From NCBI GenBank assembly GCA_029865195.1, contig JAOUHH010000135.1:1-7664 (forward strand): a DNA stretch of 7,664 bases, read 5' to 3'. Below are positions 1-5,907 of this stretch, piece by piece. The DNA comes from Desulfobulbaceae bacterium. Its GTDB lineage: Bacteria; Desulfobacterota; Desulfobulbia; Desulfobulbales; UBA5123. The notes beneath the pieces were generated by a model that was given only the letters and a program-made list of their open reading frames with translations, had not been told where the DNA came from and searched no databases. A program made the position numbers and the translations under genes. Each line of letters begins with the position of its first letter. Positions within the stretch are counted from its first letter, which is position 1.

Positions 1-2763
1 CCCGGCGGTCAGCTGCCTGTAGACCGAGAGCGCCCGGCGCTCCGAGAGCTTGAGGTTGTACGACTCCTTGCCGATGGTGTCGGTGTGGCCCACCACCTCG
101 GTGGTCGCCTTGGCCAGTTCCTTGATGCGGCCGGTGATGCCCTCAACAATCGCCTGGTTGCCGCCGGCGATGGCGTCGGAGTCGAAGTCGAAGAGGATCA
201 GGGCGTACTTCTCCTGCACCCTGAACTCCTGCTTCTCGGCCAGCCGCTTGCTGGTCTGGATAAAGTTGACCTGCACCGGCGCCGCGGCCAGGGCCAGTTC
301 CTGGCCCTTCTTGTCTTCCACGGTCATCGTCACCGCGAGATCGCCGCTCACCGCCAACTCGTTAAGATTGTCGGTCTTGATCGGCACCTTGATCTCTGCC
401 GGCAACTCGCCGTCGCCGGCAAGTTCGGCAATACTGCCCTTGCTGTTTACGACCTTGACCGCCCAGCGCTTGATGCCGCGGGGGGCGGTGGCAAGCGGCT
501 GCAGGGTCAGGGCCGGGGTGTCGATGCGGGTGGCCAGATAGGTGCTGCGGACCGGGGCGAGGAGGGTTGGCAGATCATCCGAGCGGATCTCCACCCGCCG
601 GTTTTCGGCCCGGCCTTCCTCGATCCGGTTGGTGCTCGGGGTTGCGGGCAGGTTGCGCGCCTCGGTCCTGATCCGTTCCGGGGCGATGCCCCACACGGTG
701 CGCAGGTAGTCGGCCACCGCCTCGGCCCGGGCCGCGGCAAGCTTCTTGTTCTTCTTTTCCACGCCGGTGTTGGCATTGCAGCCGGTGAGGATGACCGTTG
801 CCTCGGGGTGGTCGGTGAGCCGTTTGCCGACGATGTTCAGCACCTGGTAGTACTTCTCCAGGGTATCGCGGAAGCGCTGCTCGTCAAAACCGGTGGCTGC
901 CTCGGCCCCGGCCAGCCGGACGTACCTCTCCGGGATATCGCTTGCCCCCTCCGCGAAATAGACGTAGCCCAGCATGGGCGAGGAATCGATGGTCTTGATC
1001 TCCTCGATGGTGACCTGGGCCGGGGCAACGGCGAGGCTGCCGGTGGTGCGGAGGATGCCGACCTTGACCGGCTGGGCGGCGAGGGTGAGGGTTTGCATCT
1101 TGACGTCGGTGAGTGCCATGACGGCCTTGATCTCACCGCCGGCAACAAGCTTGGCCGGGTCGTAACCGGTAAGCGGCACGGAGATTTCCGCCGGCGGCGC
1201 CCCTTCGCCCGCCTGCTCGGCAAGGGGGCCGCCGTCGTTGGCGATGGTGAGCCGCCAGCCGGTAACGGGATGGGCCGCCTCAACTTGGGGCCGCAGGGTG
1301 AGGGCCGACGGATCGATCAGGCGCATCGCGGCAGCAACGTCTGCCTGGGGTTGGCTTGCGGCGGCAAACGGCACCACTTCGTCGATGGTCAGTCCGGCCG
1401 GGCTAACGGTGATGCTGCCGCCGGTCTTCAGGATATTGAGGGTGATAGCCGGCGCGTTGAGGGTCAGGGTCTGCCCCTTGGCGTCGTTCAACTCGATGGT
1501 GGCCTTGAGGCTCCCGCCCGCGGCAAGGCCTGCCGGGTCGTAGCCGGTAAGCGGCAAAACGATTTCGGCGGCGGGCGCGCCCTCGCCTTTCATCTCGGCA
1601 ATGGTGCCGCTGTTGTTGGCAAGCCGCACCTTCCAGGCGGCAATGCCGTACATCGTATCCACCACCGGGTGCAGGGTGAGGGAAGCGGTGTCGAGCCGGC
1701 GCATCACCTGCGGCGACTGTTGCCGGTCAGCGACCGAGCCGTCGAAATGGGTCACCTCGTCAATGGCGACAGAGGACGGGGAAACCGCCAGCCTGCCGGT
1801 GGGCGGGAAGAGGTAGCGGAGAACGTAGTAGTACTGCATCTTGGAGGCGACGCTCTGGAAGATGGGGATCAGGTTGGTCTCCGAGGTCGCCTTCCAGATC
1901 TCGCCCTGGTGGCCGTCGGCAAAAGCGGCAAGGAAGGGGTCTTTCGTCGCAAGCGGCATGTAGTCGATGGCATAGGCGTGGAAGCCGCCCACCGTCTCCG
2001 CCGCCCTGGTCACCTCTTGACCCTTGAAGGCGCTGTTGATGTCTTCGCCGTCCGAGAAAACGACCATGAACCTTGGCTCGTTTGCCGGCAGCGACTTGAT
2101 GATATCGAGCCCTGCCAGCATCGCCTCGTAGAGGACGGTGGTCTCGGTCATCTCCGCCTTGCCGTAGGCCGCGGTCACGAAGTCCTTGAGTTCAGCCGAC
2201 TGCGCCGAGGTGAAGGTCCGCACGGCCAGTTCCCGGCCAGCAAAGGCAACCTTCTTCTTTCCGAAGACCACCACCTGGAGCTTGTCGATGGGCCGAACGA
2301 TCTTGAGCACCTCGTCCACGCCGGCGAGCAACGGCGCCACGGCATGGCGCTGCCGCATGGAGTCCGAGTTGTCCAGCACCATGACGATATGGCGGGGCAC
2401 GTCGTGACTCTCGGAAACCGACTCTGCCGCAACGACCTTGGCGGTTTTTCCCCCGGCGGTGACGATGAAGTCTCTGGCGGTGAGCCCGAAGATGGGGTTC
2501 TTGGCAGCGTCGCGGACCGAGAGGAGGGCCGAGGTGTCGTCAAGCAGTTGGGAGACGGTCACCACCCCGCCGGGCTTGGTGGTGGCGATCTGAACTTCCG
2601 GTCCCCCGGCGGCCAAGGCCTGGCCGGCGAAAAGCAGGGAGGCAAAAAGGAGCAGGAGCCAGCCGCTCCGCGCGACCCCTCTCCCACCGTTGGGGGCGGT
2701 TTTGGCCGGAGCGGCTCCGGCGGCCCTGCTGGTCAGGAAACGAACCGTTTTGTAGGCATGCAT
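1..2763 (-). CDS. Exported vWA / OmpA-family envelope protein, C-terminus cut by window edge
   Basis: Reading the minus strand from the ATG at 2763 gives 921 codons without a stop, continuing past base 1. Residues 1-51 are a signal peptide with an unusually long N-region (about 34 residues), a hydrophobic core at 35-46 and an A-L-A cleavage site. Residues about 124-312 form a von Willebrand A domain whose MIDAS is intact: D131-x-S133-x-S135, T208/T209 before V-L-Y-E, and S237-D238-G239. Three related modules follow (355-446, 481-572, 745-835), each with a Trp at the same offset. An OmpA-like domain at about 600-730 ends in an ENRRVEI motif but has C-N-A-N at 662-665 where the usual T-D lies. 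A second, canonical OmpA domain starts near 853 with D895 and L906-S-x-x-R910-A. Known for the family: OmpA C-domains bind peptidoglycan and vWA domains bind protein partners. A periplasmic or outer-membrane scaffold role is inferred. The partner is unknown. Confidence 0.93.
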   Translation of the reverse strand, partial: MHAYKTVRFLTSRAAGAAPAKTAPNGGRGVARSGWLLLLFASLLFAGQALAAGGPEVQIATTKPGGVVTVSQLLDDTSALLSVRDAAKNPIFGLTARDFIVTAGGKTAKVVAAESVSESHDVPRHIVMVLDNSDSMRQRHAVAPLLAGVDEVLKIVRPIDKLQVVVFGKKKVAFAGRELAVRTFTSAQSAELKDFVTAAYGKAEMTETTVLYEAMLAGLDIIKSLPANEPRFMVVFSDGEDINSAFKGQEVTRAAETVGGFHAYAIDYMPLATKDPFLAAFADGHQGEIWKATSETNLIPIFQSVASKMQYYYVLRYLFPPTGRLAVSPSSVAIDEVTHFDGSVADRQQSPQVMRRLDTASLTLHPVVDTMYGIAAWKVRLANNSGTIAEMKGEGAPAAEIVLPLTGYDPAGLAAGGSLKATIELNDAKGQTLTLNAPAITLNILKTGGSITVSPAGLTIDEVVPFAAASQPQADVAAAMRLIDPSALTLRPQVEAAHPVTGWRLTIANDGGPLAEQAGEGAPPAEISVPLTGYDPAKLVAGGEIKAVMALTDVKMQTLTLAAQPVKVGILRTTGSLAVAPAQVTIEEIKTIDSSPMLGYVYFAEGASDIPERYVRLAGAEAATGFDEQRFRDTLEKYYQVLNIVGKRLTDHPEATVILTGCNANTGVEKKNKKLAAARAEAVADYLRTVWGIAPERIRTEARNLPATPSTNRIEEGRAENRRVEIRSDDLPTLLAPVRSTYLATRIDTPALTLQPLATAPRGIKRWAVKVVNSKGSIAELAGDGELPAEIKVPIKTDNLNELAVSGDLAVTMTVEDKKGQELALAAAPVQVNFIQTSKRLAEKQEFRVQEKYALILFDFDSDAIAGGNQAIVEGITGRIKELAKATTEVVGHTDTIGKESYNLKLSERRALSVYRQLTAG
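259..531 (-). repeat. Internal protein module, copy 3 (residues 745-835)
   Basis: Third and most diverged copy, with Trp767 at the same offset, GSIAELAGDG, P-A-E-I-K-V-P and D-K-K-G-Q-E-L-A-L. It lies between the two OmpA-like domains rather than next to copies 1 and 2, so module plus OmpA may have been duplicated as one unit. Confidence 0.75.
1048..1323 (-). repeat. Internal protein module, copy 2 (residues 481-572)
   Basis: Second copy, with its Trp at 503, again 22 residues after the module start. It carries GEGAPPAEI and PLTGYDPA, nearly identical to copy 1. It is followed by the third linker motif (575-589) and then directly by the degenerate OmpA-like domain beginning near residue 599. 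Confidence 0.8.
1426..1701 (-). repeat. Internal protein module, copy 1 (residues 355-446)
   Basis: First of three diverged copies of a beta-rich module of about 92 residues in the vWA/OmpA protein. The shared pattern is L-D-x-x-x-L-T-L-x-P near the start, Trp377 at module position 23, N-x-x-G-x-I/L-A-E, G-x-G-x-x-x-x-E-I-x-x-P-L, and D-x-x-G-Q-T-L-T-L near the end. Copies 1 and 2 share the string PLTGYDPA and are close at DNA level too, so they arose by a fairly recent duplication. Short linkers of the form G-x-L-x-V-x-P-x-x-V-x-I-D/E-E lie at 323-337, 449-463 and 575-589. The fold is probably Ig- or FlgD-like, which is inference from the pattern. Confidence 0.8.
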
Positions 2764-2770
2764 GACTTTG

Positions 2771-2778
2771 CCCTCCTT
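2771..2778 (-). promoter_or_regulatory. Strong ribosome binding site of the vWA/OmpA gene
   Basis: On the minus strand the sequence reads AAGGAGGG, with 8 bases between GGAGG and the ATG at 2763-2761. This near-perfect Shine-Dalgarno fixes the start codon and therefore the long N-region of the signal peptide. No competing in-frame ATG lies nearby. Confidence 0.85.
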
Positions 2779-3045
2779 AAAATGTGAAATATTCTTCGAA
2801 ATCAAAAGATCGTTGGCTGCATAGGACGCTGCTGATGGCAGCATATCACGGCATTTTCTTCGCCGTCGAGGCCTGTTTGAAATCAGCAAAAAGAAAGGTT
2901 GCAACTGATGGTGCGGGTGCGAAGCCACCTACCTGAACGATGGGCGACAGGTGTGCACAAAGACGATTATCTCGTTATGAGATGCGAAACAGAGGGGGAT
3001 AAAAAGTGAGAAAACACCCAAAAGTCAAGCCTGGCCCTGCCACTC
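2779..3045. other. Gene-free spacer upstream of the vWA/OmpA gene
   Basis: Lies between the stop of the lipoprotein gene and the vWA/OmpA ribosome binding site. No convincing small gene was found on either strand. It holds a short hairpin in the probable leader (GCTGC / GCAGC at 2828-2842, 5-base loop), a perfect 8-base palindrome TGTGCACA (2952-2959), a 5+5 inverted repeat ATCTC / GAGAT (2969-2983), and an ACCTG / CAGGT pair around 2930-2953. On the minus strand GATAAT overlaps the 2969-2983 repeat and resembles a -10 box, but its -35 is poor. I see no clear terminator after the lipoprotein gene, so read-through into the vWA gene is possible. Confidence 0.5.
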
Positions 3046-4089
3046 CTATGAGCCACCGCCGTCGCCTTTGGACGGTTTTCCGTCGTTGCCGCTTTTGCGT
3101 TTCTTCACCCAGACGACGCCGGCGGTGGCGAGCAGCGTGATTACTGCGGCGATCAGCGCATCAAGAGCACTCACCAGGTCAGTCAGTTTTTTTACCAATG
3201 CGATAATGTAATCGAGCAGATCGGGATCAGGCACCCTCACCACAACTTTGTAAACAGGCGCCGGCACGGTCTTTTCGCCCTCGGGAAGCAGCTTGAGCAA
3301 GGTCACATTCAGTTCATGGTTGCCTGCTTCAAGTCCCGTTACGCTCCACGTCCACACCGTCGTCTCGCCCGCCTTAACGGGTTGGTCGGGCGGGCTGGTG
3401 GCCTGTATACGCAAAACCTTTTCATCACTCTTCAACACGGCGCGCATGCGCTTCGCGACCTCGACCATCTTCGCCTGCAGTTCACCAGGACGACCAGCGG
3501 TGGCGTTAGCGAGGGCGGCGTAGACGGTCTTGAGGTCCTTGCCCGGATCGATGTATAGTTGCGCCACCACCGATTGACCGAGTGTAATGGGACTGGGAAT
3601 GTGAAACGCGCTTGCGGCCATGCGTTGCAGCGACATAGCCCCGGTTGCGCTTGAAGAGGATTCTGGCGGATCTGCGGTTGCGGTCAACACCTCAGGCTGA
3701 GCGTCTATGGGCATAGCAAGTGGCACGGTCTGCGAGGCTGGCGAGCGCACCGGCGAGCGCAATATGGCGGACGTGCGGCGTGCGTGCTGGGGCTGAGCAG
3801 GCTGGTTGTAAGCGCCCTCGCCGTCAGTAGAAAAGGCCGCTATCGGAGCGTCACCCGCTACGGTACCCTCGTCCACGAATGCTGGTTCAAACACTGGCAA
3901 GGTTTTGGACGACTCTGCTACGGGCGTGGGAGCAGAAGTAGGCTTGGGCGAAAGCACGGCTTCCTCCGGTGCTAACGCCGCAACCACCTCGCTGCCATGC
4001 ATGCGGTCACTTCTTGCGACGCATGCAGCAAACAGGGCGGGCAAGATCAAGATGGCGCACAATCGAAATAGATGTGGTTTCAAAACCAT
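3046..4089 (-). CDS. Predicted lipoprotein with Pro/Ser-rich linker and C-terminal TM helix, function unknown
   Basis: 347 residues from the ATG at 4089. I chose this start because it places a classic lipoprotein signal at the N-terminus (basic start, hydrophobic 10-20, lipobox F-A-A-C with Cys23). An upstream in-frame start at 4176 would bury that signal and overlap the preceding gene. Residues 33-150 are rich in Ala, Pro, Ser and Thr with no predicted fold, as in a spacer. Residues about 151-287 form a compact domain containing T-V-W-T-W-S-V and G-N-H-E-L-N-V-T-L, which looks beta-rich. Residues about 308-328 are a hydrophobic helix followed by the basic stretch KKRKSG and a Gly/Lys-rich tail. 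The gene starts 13 bases after the TM-TPR gene on the same strand with only a weak AGGG site, so it is probably co-transcribed. Its DNA is GC-richer (36/60 at 3421-3480) than that partner. I recognise no named family. Confidence 0.8.
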   Translation of the reverse strand: MVLKPHLFRLCAILILPALFAACVARSDRMHGSEVVAALAPEEAVLSPKPTSAPTPVAESSKTLPVFEPAFVDEGTVAGDAPIAAFSTDGEGAYNQPAQPQHARRTSAILRSPVRSPASQTVPLAMPIDAQPEVLTATADPPESSSSATGAMSLQRMAASAFHIPSPITLGQSVVAQLYIDPGKDLKTVYAALANATAGRPGELQAKMVEVAKRMRAVLKSDEKVLRIQATSPPDQPVKAGETTVWTWSVTGLEAGNHELNVTLLKLLPEGEKTVPAPVYKVVVRVPDPDLLDYIIALVKKLTDLVSALDALIAAVITLLATAGVVWVKKRKSGNDGKPSKGDGGGS

Positions 4090-4102
4090 GGCTCTCGTAA
4101 CC

Positions 4103-4891
4103 CTAACGTTTGAACTCAGAGCGCGGCCCGTCAGGGCCGTCGCCCCGTAGCGAATGATTAGGCAACAACTTCGCACGCTCGGAGTCCGAACGCATTAAAT
4201 CACCAATCTCCATCAACTGTTCCTTCTTGTATGGAAAACTATTCGGTAAGTCATTTAGATATTTGTCCGAGCGACCTAGCAGCATTTTCGATTCTTCATG
4301 AAATCCAGCATCTGCCTCACAGGTTGCCCATGACCTATACATATCGGCAACCAACACCAAGAAATACGGGTCCTTTATTCCCTCTAAAATAATTGCGGCC
4401 TCTTTAAAGTAGCCACGTGCTCGGTCGTAGTCCCTAATTGAGGTGTCGGCAAAATAAGCCTGTGCCAAAGCATTACGCGTATAAACTTTTGCCTGCGTTG
4501 TTTTGGCATTGACCTTGGCCTTTTCTAAATATGAAATTACCTTCTCATAGTTGTCGTCAATGAAAGCTTGTTTCGCCAAGGTGTTGTATTCAGGCCAACT
4601 GACTTCTGTTGGTATCTCTTCAATGATGGATTCTGCGGCAGCGAAATATATGAACCGCTTTTCTGTATACAAGTCGTAGAACTGCCCAGATTCGTTAGAG
4701 TTTAAGTTCTCCCTAAATTGCTTACTGGTATCAATTAAGTCAGAGAGAATGTGGCGTAATTCTTCCTTCTTTACCCTTACCACTTCTTTCTGCGATGCCT
4801 GGTAGCTCATATAGAAGCTAAAAATGGAAAACCCAAAGGCGAGGAATACCAAGATATTCGATGCCGTAAGTATATTTTTGCGCTCGCTCAT
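4103..4891 (-). CDS. TM-anchored TPR-like protein, function unknown
   Basis: 262 residues from the ATG at 4891, with GGAG at 4902-4905 ten bases upstream on the minus strand. Residues 11-29 form one hydrophobic, Phe-rich transmembrane helix (ILVFLAFGFSIFSFYM), followed by a basic, charged helix at 33-60. Residues about 99-212 contain helical pairs with TPR character: aromatic and small residues in register around A-F-I-D-D-N-Y-E-K-V-I-S-Y-L-E-K-A, then N-A-L-A-Q-A-Y-F and Y-D-R-A-R-G-Y-F-K-E-A-A. TPRs normally mediate protein-protein contact, so a membrane-tethered adaptor is the likely role, by inference. The flanking gene order (SLATT upstream, lipoprotein 13 bases downstream) suggests one functional set. 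Base composition is AT-rich (22/60 G+C at 4681-4740), unlike the flanks. No catalytic motif is visible. Confidence 0.82.
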   Translation of the reverse strand: MSERKNILTASNILVFLAFGFSIFSFYMSYQASQKEVVRVKKEELRHILSDLIDTSKQFRENLNSNESGQFYDLYTEKRFIYFAAAESIIEEIPTEVSWPEYNTLAKQAFIDDNYEKVISYLEKAKVNAKTTQAKVYTRNALAQAYFADTSIRDYDRARGYFKEAAIILEGIKDPYFLVLVADMYRSWATCEADAGFHEESKMLLGRSDKYLNDLPNSFPYKKEQLMEIGDLMRSDSERAKLLPNHSLRGDGPDGPRSEFKR

Positions 4892-4901
4892 TTAATAAGT
4901 A

Positions 4902-4905
4902 CTCC
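4902..4905 (-). promoter_or_regulatory. Ribosome binding site of the TM-TPR gene
   Basis: GGAG on the minus strand, 10 bases before the ATG. This is slightly long spacing but the only purine-rich site near this start. Confidence 0.5.
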
Positions 4906-4922
4906 GCAGCCACGCCTAAGCT

Positions 4923-5010
4923 GCCTAACAACCTAGACGCACCGCTGACCGAAAACCTTGCAGGATACATTGCAGCGCTTATTCCAGTCAGCTTAATTAT
5001 TGGGTTGGGC
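4923..5010 (-). repeat. attC-like imperfect inverted repeat between two island genes
   Basis: An 88-base stretch whose ends match integron attC outer boxes. On the minus strand it starts GCCCAAC (fits R-Y-Y-Y-A-A-C) and ends GTTAGGC (fits G-T-T-R-R-R-Y). Inside, GCTGACTGGAA can pair with TTTTCGGTCAGC as an 11-bp stem with two G-T wobbles, with further sequence looped out. The spacers between outer and inner arms (11 and 14 bases) are longer than in a textbook attC, the outer arms have one mismatch, and no second copy was found at the other gene junctions. It lies exactly in the 139-base gap between two minus-strand genes, where a cassette junction would fall. It could also be a plain hairpin or a degraded remnant. 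Confidence 0.3.
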
Positions 5011-5030
5011 TGTTTTTACCTATTAATCTC

Positions 5031-5558
5031 CTATTCAATATCTTTATAGAGCTCATATATTCTTCTGTGATTTTTACTTTTTAGCCTTTCATCAATTTTT
5101 TGTTTAAATTTTGATGGAATTCCTGGTGAACTCTCAGCAAGATCGTCCATTTTTATTTTAATGTTTTCTAATAATTTACTTATTCCATCTTCCGTATGAG
5201 GAGGCATGGTCTTAAGTAACTCCAATTCGCGGCGGATAGCGCCATAATTTGCCCCGGCTGATTTATGCTTGGCTGCTCTATCGGACAGATTCAGGAACGT
5301 TTGAAGCGCTGTTATTGATGCAGCCAACATGCTTAACATTCCAAAAACAACACGAAGCCACTCATTATTAGCCGATGATTCAAATGAGCTAAAAACGGCG
5401 GTACCTACAATGGTAGATAAAACAATGGCTGGTATTCCAAAATACAGATGCCTTCGCTCTAGCAAACTCCCGTATTCATAATGCACCATTTGGCTTTCTC
5501 TGCATCTGCGAAACCAGTCTGTAGCTAATTTTTCTATTTCCGGTGTAAATGTGGACAT
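5031..5558 (-). CDS. SLATT-domain two-TM protein
   Basis: 175 residues from the ATG at 5558. Residues 14-40 carry a charged helix with W15, H26-Y27-x-Y29 and L-L-E-R-R-H. TM1 spans about 41-57 (I-P-A-I-V-L-S-T-I-V-G-T) and TM2 about 69-90 (L-S-M-L-A-A-S-I-T-A-L-Q-T-F-L). Then come S-D-R-A-A-K-H-K-S-A-G-A-N-Y and a long coiled-coil-like cytoplasmic tail. This layout (R..H, I-P-x-x-x-S-T-I-V-G-T, A-x-x-H-K-x-x-x-x-Y) is that of SLATT domains, known as predicted pore-forming or membrane-perturbing effectors of nucleotide-sensing conflict systems. Length and topology fit a stand-alone SLATT. No SMODS nucleotidyltransferase or SLOG sensor lies next to it. A GTG start at 5588 would add 10 residues, but it overlaps the predicted -10 box, whereas the ATG has AGGA 8 bases upstream. 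DNA is AT-rich (19/60 G+C at 5101-5160). Confidence 0.82.
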   Translation of the reverse strand: MSTFTPEIEKLATDWFRRCRESQMVHYEYGSLLERRHLYFGIPAIVLSTIVGTAVFSSFESSANNEWLRVVFGMLSMLAASITALQTFLNLSDRAAKHKSAGANYGAIRRELELLKTMPPHTEDGISKLLENIKIKMDDLAESSPGIPSKFKQKIDERLKSKNHRRIYELYKDIE

Positions 5559-5586
5559 TAATTTGATCCTATGACTTAGGAGTCCC

Positions 5587-5616
5587 ACTATACTACTTAA
5601 CAGAATAACAAGTAAA
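5587..5616 (-). promoter_or_regulatory. Predicted sigma70-type promoter of the SLATT gene
   Basis: Minus strand: -35 TTTACT (5616-5611, 4 of 6 consensus), 18-base spacer, -10 TATAGT (5592-5587, 5 of 6). Transcription would start near 5580, giving a leader of about 20 bases to the ATG at 5558. It could drive the whole three-gene island. Confidence 0.5.
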
Positions 5617-5817
5617 TATTCTCATTTAAAACCCTGACCACTAACTAGCAAATGGAGCCTACCGCCAAGATTTATTCCTGTCAATCGCAATTCAGCCGGT
5701 TCGATGCGCTTGCTGTTACCCGCTTCTTGGCTAGCGCTTCTCAGACATTGGCTCGCCCCACCCACTTCGCCCACCATCGCTCATTCCGCAAACCTCCCGG
5801 TCGGCTGGAAATTTCCC
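5617..5817. other. Gene-free divergent intergenic region
   Basis: Central part of the 349-base gap between the SLATT start and the plus-strand operon. Composition changes from AT-rich (before about 5650) to moderately GC-rich, marking the approximate right end of the acquired segment. Two short overlapping plus-strand frames (5652-5870 and 5704-5886) lack a convincing ribosome binding site, have no family-like features and run through the predicted promoter, so I treat the region as non-coding. It ends in a 10-base palindrome GGAAATTTCC (5807-5816) just upstream of the operon promoter. Confidence 0.55.
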
Positions 5818-5846
5818 TTGTTTCACTCTTTTCGGGTCGTTACAAT
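5818..5846 (+). promoter_or_regulatory. Predicted sigma70-type promoter of the HDOD/GGDEF operon
   Basis: -35 TTGTTT (5818-5823), 17-base spacer, -10 TACAAT (5841-5846, 5 of 6 consensus). Transcription would start near 5853, leaving a leader of about 55 bases before the first gene. A palindrome (5807-5816) abuts the -35 and a direct repeat overlaps the -10. Confidence 0.5.
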
Positions 5847-5860
5847 GAAACGTCGTTACA
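5836..5860 (+). repeat. Direct repeat GTCGTTACA x2 across the -10 region
   Basis: The 9-mer GTCGTTACA occurs at 5836-5844 and 5852-5860, a period of 16 bases. The first copy overlaps the predicted -10 box and the second covers the expected transcription start. The position suits an operator, but no regulator is identified. Confidence 0.4.
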
Positions 5861-5894
5861 GACAGCTTGATTTCCCAACAGGTTAAAACCTTTC

Positions 5895-5901
5895 AAGGGG
5901 G
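5895..5901 (+). promoter_or_regulatory. Ribosome binding site deciding the TTG start of the DUF3391-like gene
   Basis: AAGGGGG, six bases before the TTG at 5908. The frame is closed by a TAA at 5884-5886, and the first in-frame ATG (5944) would cut into the conserved N-terminal strand, so TTG is the best start. Confidence 0.6.
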
Positions 5902-5907
5902 CCCTCC

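Noticed and set aside
85..2787. A 900-codon open reading frame on the plus strand.
   Set aside because: The opposite strand encodes a coherent signal peptide, vWA domain with MIDAS and OmpA motifs over the same bases. The plus-strand product is rich in Gly, Asp, His and Arg without any family pattern, which is typical of the antisense of a GC-rich gene.
2900..2960. Possible cyclic-di-GMP (GEMM-type) riboswitch, because of a GCGAAGCC string and nearby stems.
   Set aside because: The resemblance is on the plus strand, pointing away from the vWA/OmpA gene. The conserved GACGCAAAGCC and second-stem elements are not present.
3018..3036. AAAAGTCAAGCCTGGCCC, resembling a motif sometimes seen near REP-type mobile sequences.
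   Set aside because: Only one copy and no transposase nearby. The similarity is from memory and too short to support a mobile element.
4174..4176. Upstream start of the lipoprotein gene, adding 29 residues.
   Set aside because: It would overlap the coding end of the TM-TPR gene and place the lipoprotein signal internally. The ATG at 4089 gives a normal signal sequence.
4870..5053. Plus-strand open stretch ending in a hydrophobic segment (A-A-L-I-P-V-S-L-I-I-G-L-G) that could be the tail of a membrane protein.
   Set aside because: There is no ATG, GTG or TTG start with a ribosome binding site after the in-frame TAA at 4867, and it overlaps the starts and ends of two better genes. It is a chance frame or at most a decayed remnant.
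5586..5588. GTG as start of the SLATT gene.
   Set aside because: It overlaps the predicted -10 box and has no Shine-Dalgarno. The ATG at 5558 has AGGA at correct spacing and a better N-terminus.
5652..5886. Two overlapping plus-strand frames of 60-72 codons.
   Set aside because: No ribosome binding site and no recognisable composition or motif, and both run through the operon promoter.
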